A program made the position numbers and the translations under genes. This document shows positions 25,807-38,061 of a DNA stretch of 64,000 bases, piece by piece; position 1 is the stretch's first letter; every line of letters starts with the position of its first letter. The notes under the pieces are model-generated. The model saw nothing but the letters and a program-made list of their open reading frames with translations, was not told where the DNA came from and searched no databases. Origin of the DNA: Cristatella mucedo. Its lineage: Eukaryota; Bryozoa; Phylactolaemata; Cristatellidae. The stretch lies in NCBI GenBank assembly GCA_009760855.2, contig WPIO01000051.1, positions 242,001 through 306,000 of the forward strand, read 5' to 3'.

Positions 25807-28800
25807 CTATAAAGTGTAGAGAAGCACAATATGTAAAGTAATCCTGGAAAAACAGTATCTAGGGAGATCAGCACGAACCACTAAACCTGAAATTAGGTTC
25901 ACAATACGAACAATCAGAAACAAATATAGAAATAGTTACAGATGAATACAAATGAGCTCCATCATCATTACGGTCACACTCGGCCAGAGAATGTAACAAA
26001 GCCTATGTAGTCAAATAATATTATGGGTAAATTCGTATGGACCGACATCCAGGCAGGCACACATAACGACCACTGTACTTTGCATTCAAAGTGACTGCAA
26101 TAAAAGGCACTACTTCTCACCTGTTGCCTCTGCAGCTCTCCTATGACAATCATCGCTGTTAAGGTCGTATGCAAAAATTTCATGAACGGATCATCGAACA
26201 CAGTCTGAAAAAGCAAAGCCTATCAATATAGACAGGACTGTTAAGTAGCGCTTCTTTAGCGGTCAAGGTGCCATTCTAACGAAAGGGTATATCAGGATGT
26301 GAACTAATCTGCGAGTTTATGCAATGTGGCAGCCATGCAGAAGGCTACTAAATTTGACGATTCTCTAAACAACGATATATGTATCTGCTCCATAGCCACC
26401 AAGGCTTTCCTGACAGCACACCATTGGTGCTATGAGTAAAAAACTATGTGTAGCAAAACAAGGGAGCACTAGTCCAACTGCCAGCAGCTAGCCAACAGTC
26501 ACACAGAACAAGCTTGCAGTAAATTATGTAAAAAAAATATACTGTAGCTTCTTATACATATCTTAAGGACCCAGTCATACAGACTCATCAAGCAAGTTAA
26601 TGGTAGCTGGCCTCCTGTTACAAACTTAAAATCCTGAATGTATACGATGGTACATACTCAAAATCGCATCTTGCCAGTTGGCAGTCACTGCATGAAGGTA
26701 GCAGCACCAAAGCTCAAGTCTGGCAAATGGGCATTATTTGACAAGCTAGTAGGACCAACTACTTCCTTGAGCTGCTGCTCCAACCACTATTTTATAAACT
26801 GAAAATAGGCCTTCGTAGAAGTATTACTCCAGCTATTTCCACACCTGATTACAACAGCTATTTGTTTAAGCTCTGCCACTGACATCTCACTTGATAAATG
26901 GCATTAAATCGTTGGTAGTATTGATTACCATACGCAAAACATATTACAATGCATGTATCCAAGTAGACAGTGTGACAGCTGGGTTTCACGCTCATACTGA
27001 CCGTACCTTGAGGTGCGCAGTACATTCATGGGGTCTGCTCAACATTACGCACCAGTAGAACAGCAGTCAAAGTTTCCCAAGGCAACTACATAAAACACAA
27101 TGAAAGCTTGGCGAAATACTTGGCTTCCATACTATTGCTTCTTGCAGAAACTTTGTCCGTTTGCAAGCTGCAACCTTAAAAGTGGTTGGCAAATCCTCTT
27201 GATTGTTCCTTAAAACTTTAAACATTTTCAAAAACAGTTAATCGCCAACAATCAAATCCGAGCAGGCTCATCGCCAAGATTAAACATCCAATTTCAGAAT
27301 TTCTTATGGCTGTACACGTTTGTATTGTCACATTATGTAAGTTCAGTTGTGATTTGCACATTCCCTGGACACGAGAGCCCAACCAGACGAGACGATTGAT
27401 CGACCACAACAAGTGCAGTCAAGTCTTTACCGGCTAAGTCGCACCACCAGCCACATGCACTGTCTTGATGGGAGAATTTTGATATTGAAAAGCAATTCCG
27501 GTAGGCGCAAATTATGAGCAAGCCCGATATCAATTCAATACCAGCATCCATGAAAGACATAATTTGCAAATCTGTAGCCGCTGAACAAGTGTTGAGATGC
27601 TTTCTTTTAATGCTGAGGGGTCGGCTCCAACTGAGACAAGTCGAAGATATCTTTCTACTGCAGGGAGAAAAAAGCGCGATGATAGTCCAGATGGCTTCTT
27701 TAATTCTTTCAATTTCCTAGCTCTGCATCGATTAAGCATAATTCAATGCATGTTTCTTTATTCTCTTATGTAATTCATAAACACCTCCACAATTTAGTCG
27801 AATGAGAAGCCACCCTTTAGGAATCAAAACAAATAAGTGACAGACGTATCTTCGGGAGGCCAGTCAAGAACCAATGGCATAGTAACAATACATTTGTTAC
27901 AGCCTCCTCAGAGAACTCCATCTCTTTCTAGGCACTTTACATTAGCTGCATACTGTTAGGAAAGCATGCTGCCCACAATGCAGCCTCAATTGGCAAGGGC
28001 CAGCTACACCATGTTGAAGCAGTCCAACGAGTGCTGGCCAAAATAGGGCAGGCAACACAAGCTGCACTGCAACCCCAGGACAACGCCTACATATGCACGA
28101 GGCAATGTGTCTACGATGCACCGGCGCAATCGGCATGCCATTTCAGCATCCACTGCTTTGAAGCCCAGCATGGTAGAGCAGAACACAAATACGAACAGGC
28201 TGGTCAACAATTGCTACTTCCAAGCACGAGCCAGAGCAGCTACCAAAAAAAGATGCAATGACATGTGCCTCCACTCTAGAAGCAGCCGTAACTTGACTTG
28301 GAAGGGGTTGTGAATGCACGGAATTGCTACCACCACACCATCTAGCAAAACCCGACGGCAGTGGCACTTCTGGCCGGCGTCAGTCGACAGGTGAGAAGCC
28401 AGCAAGCAAAGCCAATGGAATACAAACTTATACCTTGGCAGATGTTGCAGCTGCTGCATCGGCAACGGCCACCAGTGAGGTTCCTTGCAGACGTTCAGAC
28501 GACTGCTTCCAAGCTTCGTCATTCGGTGGCCGAGCTGTTTTGGACGACCTTGAAGCTGCAGACGGTCGAGCTCCCTTGCCACCTGTGTGACGAGGGGTGC
28601 CACCAGCCCCTGCAGCTGCTCGTGAATCCCTCGGTGGAGCATCAAGCTGCCCTTCGATCAGCTCCGATGGCGATCGGTCAGTGTGCCTCAGTGTTGACAC
28701 ATCGCCAACACTAGCAACCGAGCTCGGCCTCTCAGTTTTGCTTGGTTCAGCTGGCATGTCTCTCGAATGATGCACAGATGGATGCTGCCGTCGTGGAATT

Positions 28801-31800
28801 GTGGAAACAGCCGTCCCGGCTGACTGCTGACTGTGTTGCTTGCCTGGCTGCTGTGACCGACCAACCGTTGCATAGGAAGATCCCCGAAGCTCGACCTCAC
28901 CATCGATCATGTGCTGTACGTGACCGACAGTACTGGCCACCGGACGCTCTACTTCTTCTATCTTCACAACAGTCAAGTTCCGGTTGACTTGCTTCTGTCC
29001 TTTTGCTTTCTTATGTAAAAACGCAGCCCGGTCGATGTCAATCCTCTTGCCGGTAGGGACATCGGAAACGGCAGCTGGACGGCTCACGTCTGTTACTGGT
29101 CTCCTGCTGCTGCTCGTTGGCGAGCAAACGGCTGGTTGCTCGTCTGCCCTTAACGCCAATTCTTCCCTGCAGTCATTGTAGTACTCGGAGAACTGTGGGT
29201 AGACACTCAGCAGTGCATCGTAATATACGTTCATGTAATCGAGAAAGAGAAGTTTTTGCACAGAGGCATCTGCATCAAGCTCACGGTCGCAGTAGTCGAG
29301 CCAAAGTTCTTGGACATGCCTGCTCAGCTCTTGGCGACTAATATACTCATGTGGGCGTCGGTCCAAGGCAATGGCACGTATGCGATCATCCTCATTTACT
29401 AGCCTCTCGATAACATATGCTCTTCTGTTAGCCACCTTACTGCTATTAGATCTAGACAGCTCTCTCGGTAACATGGCTGCAAACTGTTCATGGGGTAAAT
29501 GCAGTTCTGGAGAACGGGATCGTGGACGCTTTACCCGCCCTCGGGTAAATGTTGCAGGCGTTGCATTCCCAGGCATATCTGAGGGAACTCGGCGGTCTCG
29601 AAAAGGTTCTCGAGTGCGACCTTCGCCACCTTGCGCTTGGAGAGCATGATCAGAGGATTTGTTTTGCACGGCGTCAACGTTACCCACCGGTGCTTGAATG
29701 CCACGATAGCGTCGTCCGCCCAATACTTCTTCTCTAAGATCAAGACCCACATGGCGCTTTCCAGACCGTGTACTACCACCAGGACTTTGTTCTGCATGCC
29801 TGGAAACATCGTCATCGGCACGATAATCGAAGTGCTGGCCAGATCGCTCAAAGACAGCAACAGGTCGGTCAGAGACAGCAACACCGGCACCCGATCTCTT
29901 CTCGATAGCACGATCAGATATATCCGTACCAAAGTTAAACAGATTATCACCATCAGGATATGTCTCATAGGGAAACGGCTCGCTGCTTGGCATCGAGTGA
30001 TAGAACGGCACTGCTGCCACTGCTGAAGAACCTGAGCGGCTGCTCTTGTGATGCTCATCCACAGCGACAGTCTCCTTTGATTGCGCCTCAAAAGAAAACG
30101 ATACTGCCAGCACGTTGTGTCGACAGAATAAATTTAAACTAGGAGGGCAAACTGCATGCGACAGCAAGCATAAGGGCATAAGCAGTCGGTTGGTCACTAT
30201 GCCACAGCTGAGTGAACACTAACCTTCCGGCGACTGGCTGTAGCTAAGGTGGCAGATCGCTCAGCATCATGGCTAAATTTGTCGACACGTACTTCCATCT
30301 TGTCAGAATGCCTACTATCAAGGTGAAAGTTAAACGAATGTCCATGACCAGTAGCAATAACAGCAACCTATTCCAAGGTGATTCGACTAAAGTAAAACTG
30401 CATGAAAAAAGGAAATCTTTTCTGTGAATTACTTGGGTCCAGTAGGGCAAGCACGGTACATTAGATGACCTCGTGTCTACAGGTATGCAGCATTTGATAC
30501 ACGAGTAACCAAACTGCCTATTGTGGAGCTCTCAGACTCTTAGGTGCCAATTTCCGAGCATGCTATACGGAAAGGCATCTATTTTCTGTGTAGTTTCAGC
30601 TGGTTACCCCATAGTATGAATTCTGATCAGGCAAAAAACTCAGTTAGGTCAGCAGTGTATAGTTATAAAAATCTAACCTGCATGACTAATTGTAATACAT
30701 GCCATACTTTCATGAAACCCATATAAAGAAGAGTCGAGGTAAATTAACGCAATAAAAACATGAGCCTACTTACCGAACTCGGTCGTACTTCACAGCATAT
30801 GCACTGTGCACGGTTACCCGGTCAACATAAAGACCTTGTTCATCATCAAGCAGCTGATGTCTCGGTGCGTCGATAAATTCACGGTGTACATGCACTGCTT
30901 GCTCCCTTTCCAAGTCATCTGCTGCCCTCCTCATAAGTGGCGAGCCATAGTCAGGATAGTGCTTAGAGTTTTCATTTCCACTGTCAAGCCTCATCCTCTT
31001 TTCCGGTACACCGATTCGATGTCCATGTCCTTTATGAGCATGGGCCGAATCTAAGCTTACTTGTTCACGATAAGCATAAGCATCATCAGCTCTCACATAT
31101 GGAGCCCGATCATGGAGAACATCGGCAGTTCTTGGGGAGTTGTCAATTGTCAGTCGATGGGAGTCAGCATGCCGCGAAATGCCGTCTGCCAGTCGAGGAA
31201 CAAGGTCCACGCGTCGAAGGCTGCCGTCGACCCGGGGCGGACCGCCATCGATCCGGCGAGGAGCATCGTCGATCCGGCGAGGACCGTCGACTCTGCGCGG
31301 ACCGTCTTCGACCCGGCGAGGAGCGACGTCAACGCGCCGAGGACCGTCACCAACCTGGCGCTGGTTCTCCTCCATCCGGCGGCGTGAACCGTTGTCAACC
31401 CGTCGAGGACTGTCGACAATCCGTGGAGGGCTGTCTTCGACCCGACGAGGACGATTGTCGATCTGGCGGGGTCTGCCATCGACTCGACGGCTGCTATTTT
31501 CTAACCTGTCGGGGCCATCATCGGCCCTACGGTATCCTCCGTCCACTTTTCGGAAACTGTCTTCCCTTAGCAGGGGGTCTTCGTCTGCCCGCAGGCCGGC
31601 CACAGGTCGTCGGCCGTCGTTCGGCCTAACGTCGAGGGAGCGGTCGACATTCCGGCGATGATCATCATTGTTCCGCCGAGCGCTGTGGTCTGCCCGTCGG
31701 CTGTTTTCTGTTACTGTACGATCGCGTGCACCGGCAGATCCTCCAGTTCTATCGCGCTCCCTGACATTGCCACCAGGGCCACCGCCCCACGAGCTACTAG

Positions 31801-31870
31801 TACGCGGCCCATTGAAAGGCGAGCCGGGTTTGCTGTTCCTACGACTGGCATACCCAGCCCATCCAGACAT
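25567..31870 (-). CDS. Unrecognised Arg/Asp-rich protein, five exons, 1,053 residues
   Basis: The model joins 31870-30774, 30311-30224, 30086-28434, 26204-26121 and 25806-25567; all junctions are GT-AG and phase-consistent. Residues 1-365 are charged and Gly/Ser-rich, with a degenerate array of RRVDxxPRR-like units at roughly 120-230. Residues about 614-620 contain KRPRSRSP, a nuclear-localisation-like and SR-like patch. Residues about 653-745 form a helical, Tyr/Leu-rich segment (including KLLFLDYMNVYYDALLSVYP), the best candidate for a folded domain. The last two exons encode amphipathic helices ending in TIACTPLLR. The composition suggests a nuclear or RNA-associated protein, but I cannot assign a family. 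The start is the first ATG of the open exon, and an upstream non-coding exon is possible. The join from exon 3 to exon 4 across 2.2 kb is the least certain step; exons 4-5 could belong to a separate gene. Confidence 0.7.
26121..26204 (-). CDS. Arg/Asp-rich gene, exon 4 (residues 947-974)
   Basis: Acceptor gctttttcag|ACT and donor CAACAG|GTGAGA. The exon has 28 codons in phase 0 on both sides, encoding TVFDDPFMKFLHTTLTAMIV and onward. Assignment to this gene rests on strand, phase and order. Confidence 0.65.
27888..27952 (-). mobile_element. LINE 3' tail fragment
   Basis: Contains 'cctcctcagagaactccatc' and 'tttctaggcactttacatta', the LINE end in reverse orientation. It lies inside intron 3 of the Arg/Asp-rich gene. 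Confidence 0.7.
28434..30086 (-). CDS. Arg/Asp-rich gene, exon 3 (residues 396-946)
   Basis: Acceptor tttcttttgag|GCG and donor TCTGCCAAG|GTATAAG. The 551 codons have no stop. Contains the KRPRSRSP patch and the conserved-looking helical block, then a low-complexity Ser/Arg/Pro tail. Confidence 0.85.
30224..30311 (-). CDS. Arg/Asp-rich gene, exon 2 (residues 366-395)
   Basis: Acceptor gatagtag|G and donor CGGAAG|GTTAGT. The 88 nt restore the frame between exons 1 and 3 and encode HSDKMEVRVDKFSHDAERSA followed by TLATASRRK. Confidence 0.7.
30774..31870 (-). CDS. Arg/Asp-rich gene, exon 1 (residues 1-365)
   Basis: Begins at ATG (MSGWAGYASRRNSKPGS) and ends ...TACGACCGAGTTCG|GTAAGT, a strong donor, leaving a split Arg codon. 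It holds the RRVD repeat array, in which the plus strand is also open as a by-product of codon repetition. Confidence 0.8.
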
Positions 31871-32130
31871 AGTCCTATTAGAACCTATATATTGGAAAGA
31901 AATCTAATGAGCTCGATATCAATAACCACGATATACTGGACGATGCAGGCGTATTACGATTCCCAACACTAGGAATGAGGAACTATATGCGCGACCGTAC
32001 TTACAGCACACTACAGTAGAAAAAAGAGACACGTCAAGCAGCGACTGCAATAATAAGTATTAAGAAGAAAGCACGGACTTCTTAAAACACCAGCCGACAG
32101 TAAATTACAGTCCACAGCTACTACAACCGT

Positions 32131-32142
32131 AATATGGCGACC
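32131..32142 (-). promoter_or_regulatory. Possible YY1-like promoter motif
   Basis: The plus strand reads aatatggcgacc, close to the AANATGGCGG core bound by YY1 near start sites of many animal housekeeping genes. It lies about 260 bp upstream of the first codon of the Arg/Asp-rich gene. Motif match only. Confidence 0.25.
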
Positions 32143-32719
32143 AGAGCCATGAGTGGTAGCGGAGGTTGAGCGCTTGGCGCAACAGATATACCTGGAGAGA
32201 AATAAGTATCAAAAGTACATAATTATTATATTTAAATATTATTTTATATAAATAATTAGTAAAAATTATTGACAGAAACTCGGTCTAGCGGGAACTGCCT
32301 AACAAGCAGCCGAACGACCTTGAGCTTCAACAAGCCGACCTCTTCGGCTTCTTGTCCGTAATTGTGCTCAGTGTTTCATGTCGTATTGATCTTCATGTTT
32401 TACCACATACTGGTGCTCTATAAATTAAAGGAAAGGCATTCACAACTTTGTGAGGTTTTCCAGGTTAGTAAGCTGCCGACACTGAACGCTGGTTATACAG
32501 CTGGAACGAGTCCGTATACTCCAAGCCCGGTATACCGAACCGGAGGCCGCTGCCTATACTCACGTTAAAATAAAACCGGGTGTGCAAACGACAAGAAGTA
32601 TTTCGTTGTTTGGCTTATCTTTAAAGCTGACTATTTTTTCTCATAGTAATGAGGTTTAGAGCCTGATAGTCCAACCTCCGATGTAGGGATAATTTTGCTT
32701 TTCAGGACCTACGTCCGAG

Positions 32720-32832
32720 ATTATGGGATCGAATCCTGCGGTGAGCAATCCTCTATCGCTGCTGTAAGCGGTGGTAATAGCCGTTAAGGCTCATCTATCG
32801 CTATGCAAAAGAGGCTGTTAAATCAGCTAGTA
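32720..32832 (+). mobile_element. tRNA-derived SINE, family B, 5'-degraded
   Basis: Box-B-like gggatcgaatcctgcggtga, then 'gctgctgtaagcggtggtaa' and the tail 'gaggctgttaaatcagctag', followed by TTTATTTATTTA. Confidence 0.8.
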
Positions 32833-32839
32833 TTTTTAT

Positions 32840-34029
32840 TTATTTATTTTATAAGCTTTATGGCAGGCATTGTTTTCGTGTTTTAACCATATCACGCAAT
32901 TTATGGCGCTAAAATACTGCACTCGAATAGATTTCATACAAATATTGAATTTGAGACTATCTTTCAACCACCGGTCTTGACCGGCGCAGAGCACTGCAGA
33001 GTTCTTTAAAGGAGATTCTGCACTGGTCTCACCGTGATGTAGCTAAGGTGTTGCTTTGATATACCTTTATTACCACTTCGCGGGAACCAAAAAGAGAATG
33101 AACTGATTTTAAAATAAATGGTGGAGCTGGCATCATCTAGGCTAAAACCTACTAAAGTCTTGCCGCCCTGGTTGGGCCCGTAAGGTCCTTGCCTTAAGGT
33201 GAGCCTATTTGATCTGAACAGCTTTTGGGTAGGTGATAAAGCTCTGCAGGGCTTTACATGATGAGTTATTTAAGCTCTTACAATTGAGGTGGAATAGGGT
33301 GCTATCATTATGCAGACATAAGTAACGCAAATAGAGACGCTACGATGCTTTTTCGGCACACACATACAATGTTGATGTATTTTCTGATCTTTCTCTCCTG
33401 ATTTCTTATGCCCCTAGGGAAATAAGCTGATGTCTTGCGATGAGAGCAGTTGACATAAGAATTCTGCGATCAGTCAGTGGTGCAAAGTGCAGCCAGCTCT
33501 TGAGGCCAATAGAAGCTACGGCAGCACACCCTGCTCCTCCTGTGGTGGTTTCCTACTAAAGGCAGTTTCCTACCGAAGGATTTAAGTAGAATATTTGACT
33601 TTACCAAGACCATCAAAATGTGATTACACCAATTCGCACCAATCAGATTCTAAAGTAGCTCACCTGCATGGACACCTCGACATTGTACTATCGACATTGC
33701 TCGCTCAACGAAATTCATGAGTGAAGAGAATTTAAGCTATCTAGACGCAGCCAAAAATGTCAGAAATGTGTTTGGTTGTCGTGTAAGCAGGTCTTGATTT
33801 GGCTACATTCTTCAGTTGAAAGTGTGCCGACTAGACAGTGGAGGCACTGTGCTTATCTAATCGTAAATAATTTTGGGATAGCAAGCCCAGATTATGAGTC
33901 GACGTCACTGGAATGATGCCAGACAAACCGATCTCGAGGCTAAACTCTTCCAACTTGAGAATAATGCTAAACTTTACAATAAAAACTATAAAGCTGGTCG
34001 CATCTTAGCCTAGATTTGGGAAGGCAGTG
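32840..34029. other. Non-coding stretch, nothing recognised
   Basis: AT-rich; no frame of interest and no clear repeat copy. Confidence 0.35.
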
Positions 34030-34260
34030 GCTATCCAAGTGCAAATTTCGGGGATGCAGACTGCAAAGGAAGTGAGTGAGTAGAATGCAGAGCAAGAATG
34101 AGAAGGTTCAAAGGAGAGGTAGAGGTGAGTGTCAGCAGCTTCATTATAAAAGCCAGGATTGTGTTTGGCGTTTTCATCCACAAAAGCAAGAGTGTGGATA
34201 GTTTAAAGACGTGGGCCCAAGATTGAACCAGAAAGTAACAATACTGTAAGGGCTCGTTGG
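34030..34260 (-). mobile_element. Decayed LINE reverse-transcriptase fragment
   Basis: The minus-strand peptide around 34200-34080 reads DENAKHNPGFYNEAADTHLY then LSFEPSHS. It aligns with [20 protein letters not shown] of the copy at 21505-22742, with the catalytic YADD degraded to NEAAD. Confidence 0.65.
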
Positions 34261-34459
34261 ACCACCGAAAAGGCCGACAATCAGGCTGGAGCCCCACTTT
34301 CGGAAGAGCTAGCACCCGAGGAAGCCTAACTTCTTGTTCACGGACATTTCTAAAGCCAAGCGGTGAGCGAAGTTCATGGTGCTCTGTATGTGGTTTCTAT
34401 TGTCTGAAAAAGCATCAAGGCCCATTCCCATCGTACATCAAGGATCGTTAAGAACCCGA

Positions 34460-35740
34460 CAATTCATAGAAGACCAGACAGTGCAACCATTCGAATAAGG
34501 AAGACTGACATACAGGGTCGATTCATCAGCCAGCATGGAGCAAGCAAACCACATCCATATATGGGATTTTCCCATATGTATGTATGTCTGTGAGCACTCC
34601 ATAGTTTAGGGATTCTTGCGTAGTTCAGTGAACTGTTACTACAGTAGACCTGTTTAACAGAAACCTTTGCTTGCTTAATGCCACTGTGTAGGTTAAAGCC
34701 TCTATGCCGGTTGCTTAGCTCAATCAGAAAGACTACCATGTCAGACGTGAGAACACGTCTCCGTCTACCCGTGGTGACACATAGTATGTGCCCTAGTTTT
34801 CTGGAGCTTTTGACACACGATACAGCCGACTGGTGGTCTACCGACTCAGCTACGCCCTCCCTTTGCCAATGGTCAGGGTAGGCTTGAGAGGCTTAGGTCC
34901 TATCAATTCGGCGGGAGTTGTTGGTATGTGCTAGCATGTACCTTGGTGCATATGGTGGTCCCAAGCACACTGCATGTGCACGCACCGATGGGAGATAAGG
35001 CTCTGGTATCTGTGGACATGCTGAGCCTGTCATCGATGAACAGAGCCACGGAACAGATTGCAATACAGGTTTCAAAGATGCTCTTTCTTCTGTATCCACC
35101 TCAGCAGTGTTATTCCTTGGGCCCCTCTTCGCAGCATTGCTAGTTCAAGATCTGTATAGTTGTACTCTGTTGTCTCCATCATGGAGCACCTAGCATCTTT
35201 AGCAATGGTGTGCTGCTGGTCTTGAACAATACTGCCGATTGCCTACGAACAAAAGATTTCGGGTATCTTTTCGCATGTTGGATCCAGGGTACACCCATAG
35301 TAGTGCTTAGTTCCCATTATTTTTGGTGCATACAATTGTGGAATAAAGCTGCACGATATCAACCAATCGTGACTCCTGTGCTGGCACCAGGACAGCCACG
35401 CATCTAGGGGTGCCCAGATAGGATGTAGGGTCTAGGGGTAAACGAAGCCTTTCATAACAACTGTTTTTGCCCATTGAAGTAAGACTTGACCCAACCATTA
35501 TGTCAGTGGTACCTTGGCATGTAGAGAGGCAGCCCAGAACAAAAAGTCGGTCAATAGCATCACATGCTACCAAGAAATAAGTAATAGCAGCAGAGGCCCT
35601 ATCTGATCAGTGTAGTTCAAAAGATCAATGTGAACCCACAGCAGAGCATTTTCTTGGGCACGATTTAAAGCTCTACAATCCGAATGGAACTTGACAGCAA
35701 GATCCATTGAGTCAATGTAATCATATGTTTCTGGGCCACC
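34460..35740 (-). mobile_element. Possible decayed Ty3/gypsy-like integrase remnant
   Basis: Around 35670-35500 the minus strand reads WVHIDLLNYTDQIGPLL and, in the next frame, YFLVACDAIDRLFVLG. This resembles the 'H.D..GPL...YFLVACDAI.RWPE' block of Ty3/gypsy integrases. Frameshifts and stops interrupt it. Similarity is by eye over about 45 residues, so the call is tentative. Confidence 0.4.
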
Positions 35741-35759
35741 TCTTATTCAAGTATCTTAG

Positions 35760-36000
35760 ATTAAGAATGACTGCAGGGAGACTGCAGGAATGTACTTAGG
35801 TTCTCACGGCCGTGGGTGGGCTTCTTAATGAGTGGTTTGACAACGGCTGCTTTCGAAGGGGTGGGGCTTAGGTAGCCAGGAACACGTTTAAAAATATTTG
35901 TTATGGTTTGCAGCAACAACTCTATGCAAGTCATAAGTAGAACTTTTGGGACAGTGTAGACATAACTACTAGTCATTTTTGCTGCAGAGACTAACTTAAT
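35760..36000 (-). mobile_element. LINE ORF2 fragment (start of RT domain)
   Basis: The minus-strand peptide TNIFKRVPGYLSPTPSKAAV then VKPLIKKPTHGRENLSTF matches the 'IF..SL..G..P..WK.A.V.PLLKKP...' start of the reverse-transcriptase domain in CR1/L2-type LINEs. Confidence 0.6.
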
Positions 36001-37221
36001 TATTAAGTTCCATAGAAACAGGCATGAAGGAGAGAGTAGAGAAGAACGATGTGGGCTTGCAGTTCAGCAGAGACTGCAGTGAGGGCGGGGCCCCAATTCG
36101 TTATATTATATCTACGAAGAATTTGGAGAAATGCCCTGCTAAGTCACAATTGAGATCAATGGGCATTATGCAGATTTTTGTGTGCTTATGGAGACGGTTG
36201 ATGGCATATATTTACAGCTTTGGGTAATTTATCCGTGATTCAACTATTTCTAGATACAATTTGGAATGAGCCTCGAGCTAAACTGGACTGATGCGATCTA
36301 CAATAATCCTCAAATGCGTAGTGGTGGAAAATGCCCAAGTACAAGTTTGCTGCAGACTGCCTCGTTCTCAAGAGACTTTAGGTCACGTGACTCACGTGTA
36401 AGTTTCGATGCCACAAAAGAAAACCTTATAGGAAAAATGAAATCATATATAATCAAATTTTTATAATGGATTGACGATGGCATAAAATAGCAAGTGAAAA
36501 TTTGATCGTGGGTGTGACACTGTATGGGTAGGTGCTTAAACGTGAGCAACAAGGCAGAAATGCTCAGCCGGTGAAAGCATTTTATTGAGTGCAAATAACA
36601 AAAAGAGTGATACAAGTCAAAGAGTAAGCTGGGATTGCTACCTGGAGGACATTCAATTATCAAAACCAGTGGCATTTACCACTTGCTTGAAGAAAACCCG
36701 AGATACAAAAGAGCACTTTATAGGAGCCAAGAATAGCTTTAAATTCCATGGATTCAGTGTATCTGCGTGCACTTGTTGTGAATGTGCAAAAAAAGGCAAT
36801 TGCTGGCTGTGAGGGCTGCTCAGATAATAACAATGATAAATTTCCCTGAAGCCTTTAAGAACTATGCCTCTTTCTATATGCATTCACCTAGACGAATGCC
36901 ACGAAGTTTGTGGGGTTGTGCAGTTTCATGCTGGCTTAGCAGCCAGGCTTGCTGTCCACATTTGTAAACTAGTGTCAGCATGCTTCGAAGGGTAGCCTTG
37001 GAGATCTAGATGGTTCTGCTGGTCAGGTGCAAGCACCCCAGTGCCTTGTCCTATAGGGCTTGCAGCGATTGGAAAGCCAAACGGACTCCTCTTGCTTGGC
37101 ATTGTCAGCAAGAGTGAAGTCGGCAACCAGCATGGACCTAAGGTCCCTAATAGTAGTGTAGATGAAATTTTCTCATTAAAAAGAGCAGAGAACCGATTCG
37201 ATGGGCAGTTCAGTAAAAATT
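36001..37221. other. Non-coding stretch, nothing firmly recognised
   Basis: Part may be further LINE sequence upstream of the RT fragment at 35760-36000, but no motif confirms this. Confidence 0.3.
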
Positions 37222-37365
37222 AAAAATAATATAATTCATTTGTATAGCACCCCAAGTGAATTTAATCTCTATTCAGGTGCTTCACATGTGCCTCCTTATA
37301 CTCATGCCCACGCCCTCATCCAGACCTTGGTCGGGGCGAGCACCTTAACCACTGGACCAAACCAG
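37222..37365 (-). mobile_element. tRNA-derived SINE, family A
   Basis: Tail 'attcatttgtatagcacccc' preceded by taaaaataata, then the box A region in reverse (caccttaaccactggaccaa). The box B region is partly lost. Lies downstream of IFT57. Confidence 0.8.
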
Positions 37366-37547
37366 CCTGCCCAGTCTAATGAATCTTGAACGAATCTTGT
37401 GTCACTCGATGCAGCCGATTTCGTGTCTCAGCAGTGCACTACCAGCCACACGGCAAGGAGGTGACCGCAATGATTCTTTTCAAAACAAGGTGGGCAGTAA
37501 GCACAAGAGCTGACAACAGCATGCAAATCAAATGCATACGGTGGTAT

Positions 37548-37553
37548 TTTATT
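37548..37553 (-). terminator. IFT57: Candidate poly(A) signal of IFT57
   Basis: AATAAA on the minus strand, about 325 nt downstream of the IFT57 stop codon. The intervening 3' untranslated region would include a GA-rich run at 37773-37797. Confidence 0.4.
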
Positions 37554-37876
37554 GTAATGCAAGCACCCGTATCGGCAGGGTGCCAATGGCACTGAGACGG
37601 AGCTCGGACTGTGTGTAGGGCCGCCAGAAGGCAACTTCGGGCTTCAGGCATTTGCAGGCCTTGCTCGTGCTCGTTGGCCAGGCACTTACCGGCTGCCAGA
37701 GTAATTGCATATTCGCCCCAATAACACCGATGCTTCGATGGCTTTCCTCTGCGGATCTGTTGGCAAATGGAGGGAGAGAGAGCGAGAGAGAGAGAAAGTG
37801 AGTCTGGTCTCTGGTACTGGTATCTGGTATCTGCCATCATTGAGTGAAAAAAACGACTAGGTCGAGGGCAGGAGCA

Positions 37877-38061
37877 TCAGTCCTCGACTAGCATCCCTGA
37901 TCCAGTGGTGGAACCTGTTCCTGCTTTATTTGCCACATAGCCGTGCTTCTCTTTAAGCTTAGCCTGCATCAAACAGTGCTCCAGGACGCCTATGCGGATG
38001 TCCATCTGCTGTGCATCCTTCTTCAGAGCAGTCAGTGCTTGCTTGACCTTGACTAGGGGCG
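37877..38061 (-). CDS. IFT57: IFT57 exon 10 (residues 353-413), terminal
   Basis: Acceptor ccgtttcag|CG completes Ala353, then PLVKVKQALTALKKDAQQMD and IRIGVLEHCLMQAKLKEKHG, ending MLVED and TGA. Confidence 0.95.

Noticed and set aside
27560-27730. Exon-like minus-strand peptide (ARKLKELKKPSGLSSRFF and onward) inside intron 3 of the Arg/Asp-rich gene
   Set aside because: The candidate acceptor would need an incoming phase of 2, whereas exon 3 ends in phase 0, and no linking exon was found. It could still be a rare alternative exon.
31061-31661. Three overlapping plus-strand frames of 108-176 residues
   Set aside because: Antisense shadows of the RRVD repeat coding exon on the minus strand, which has the splice sites and the start codon.
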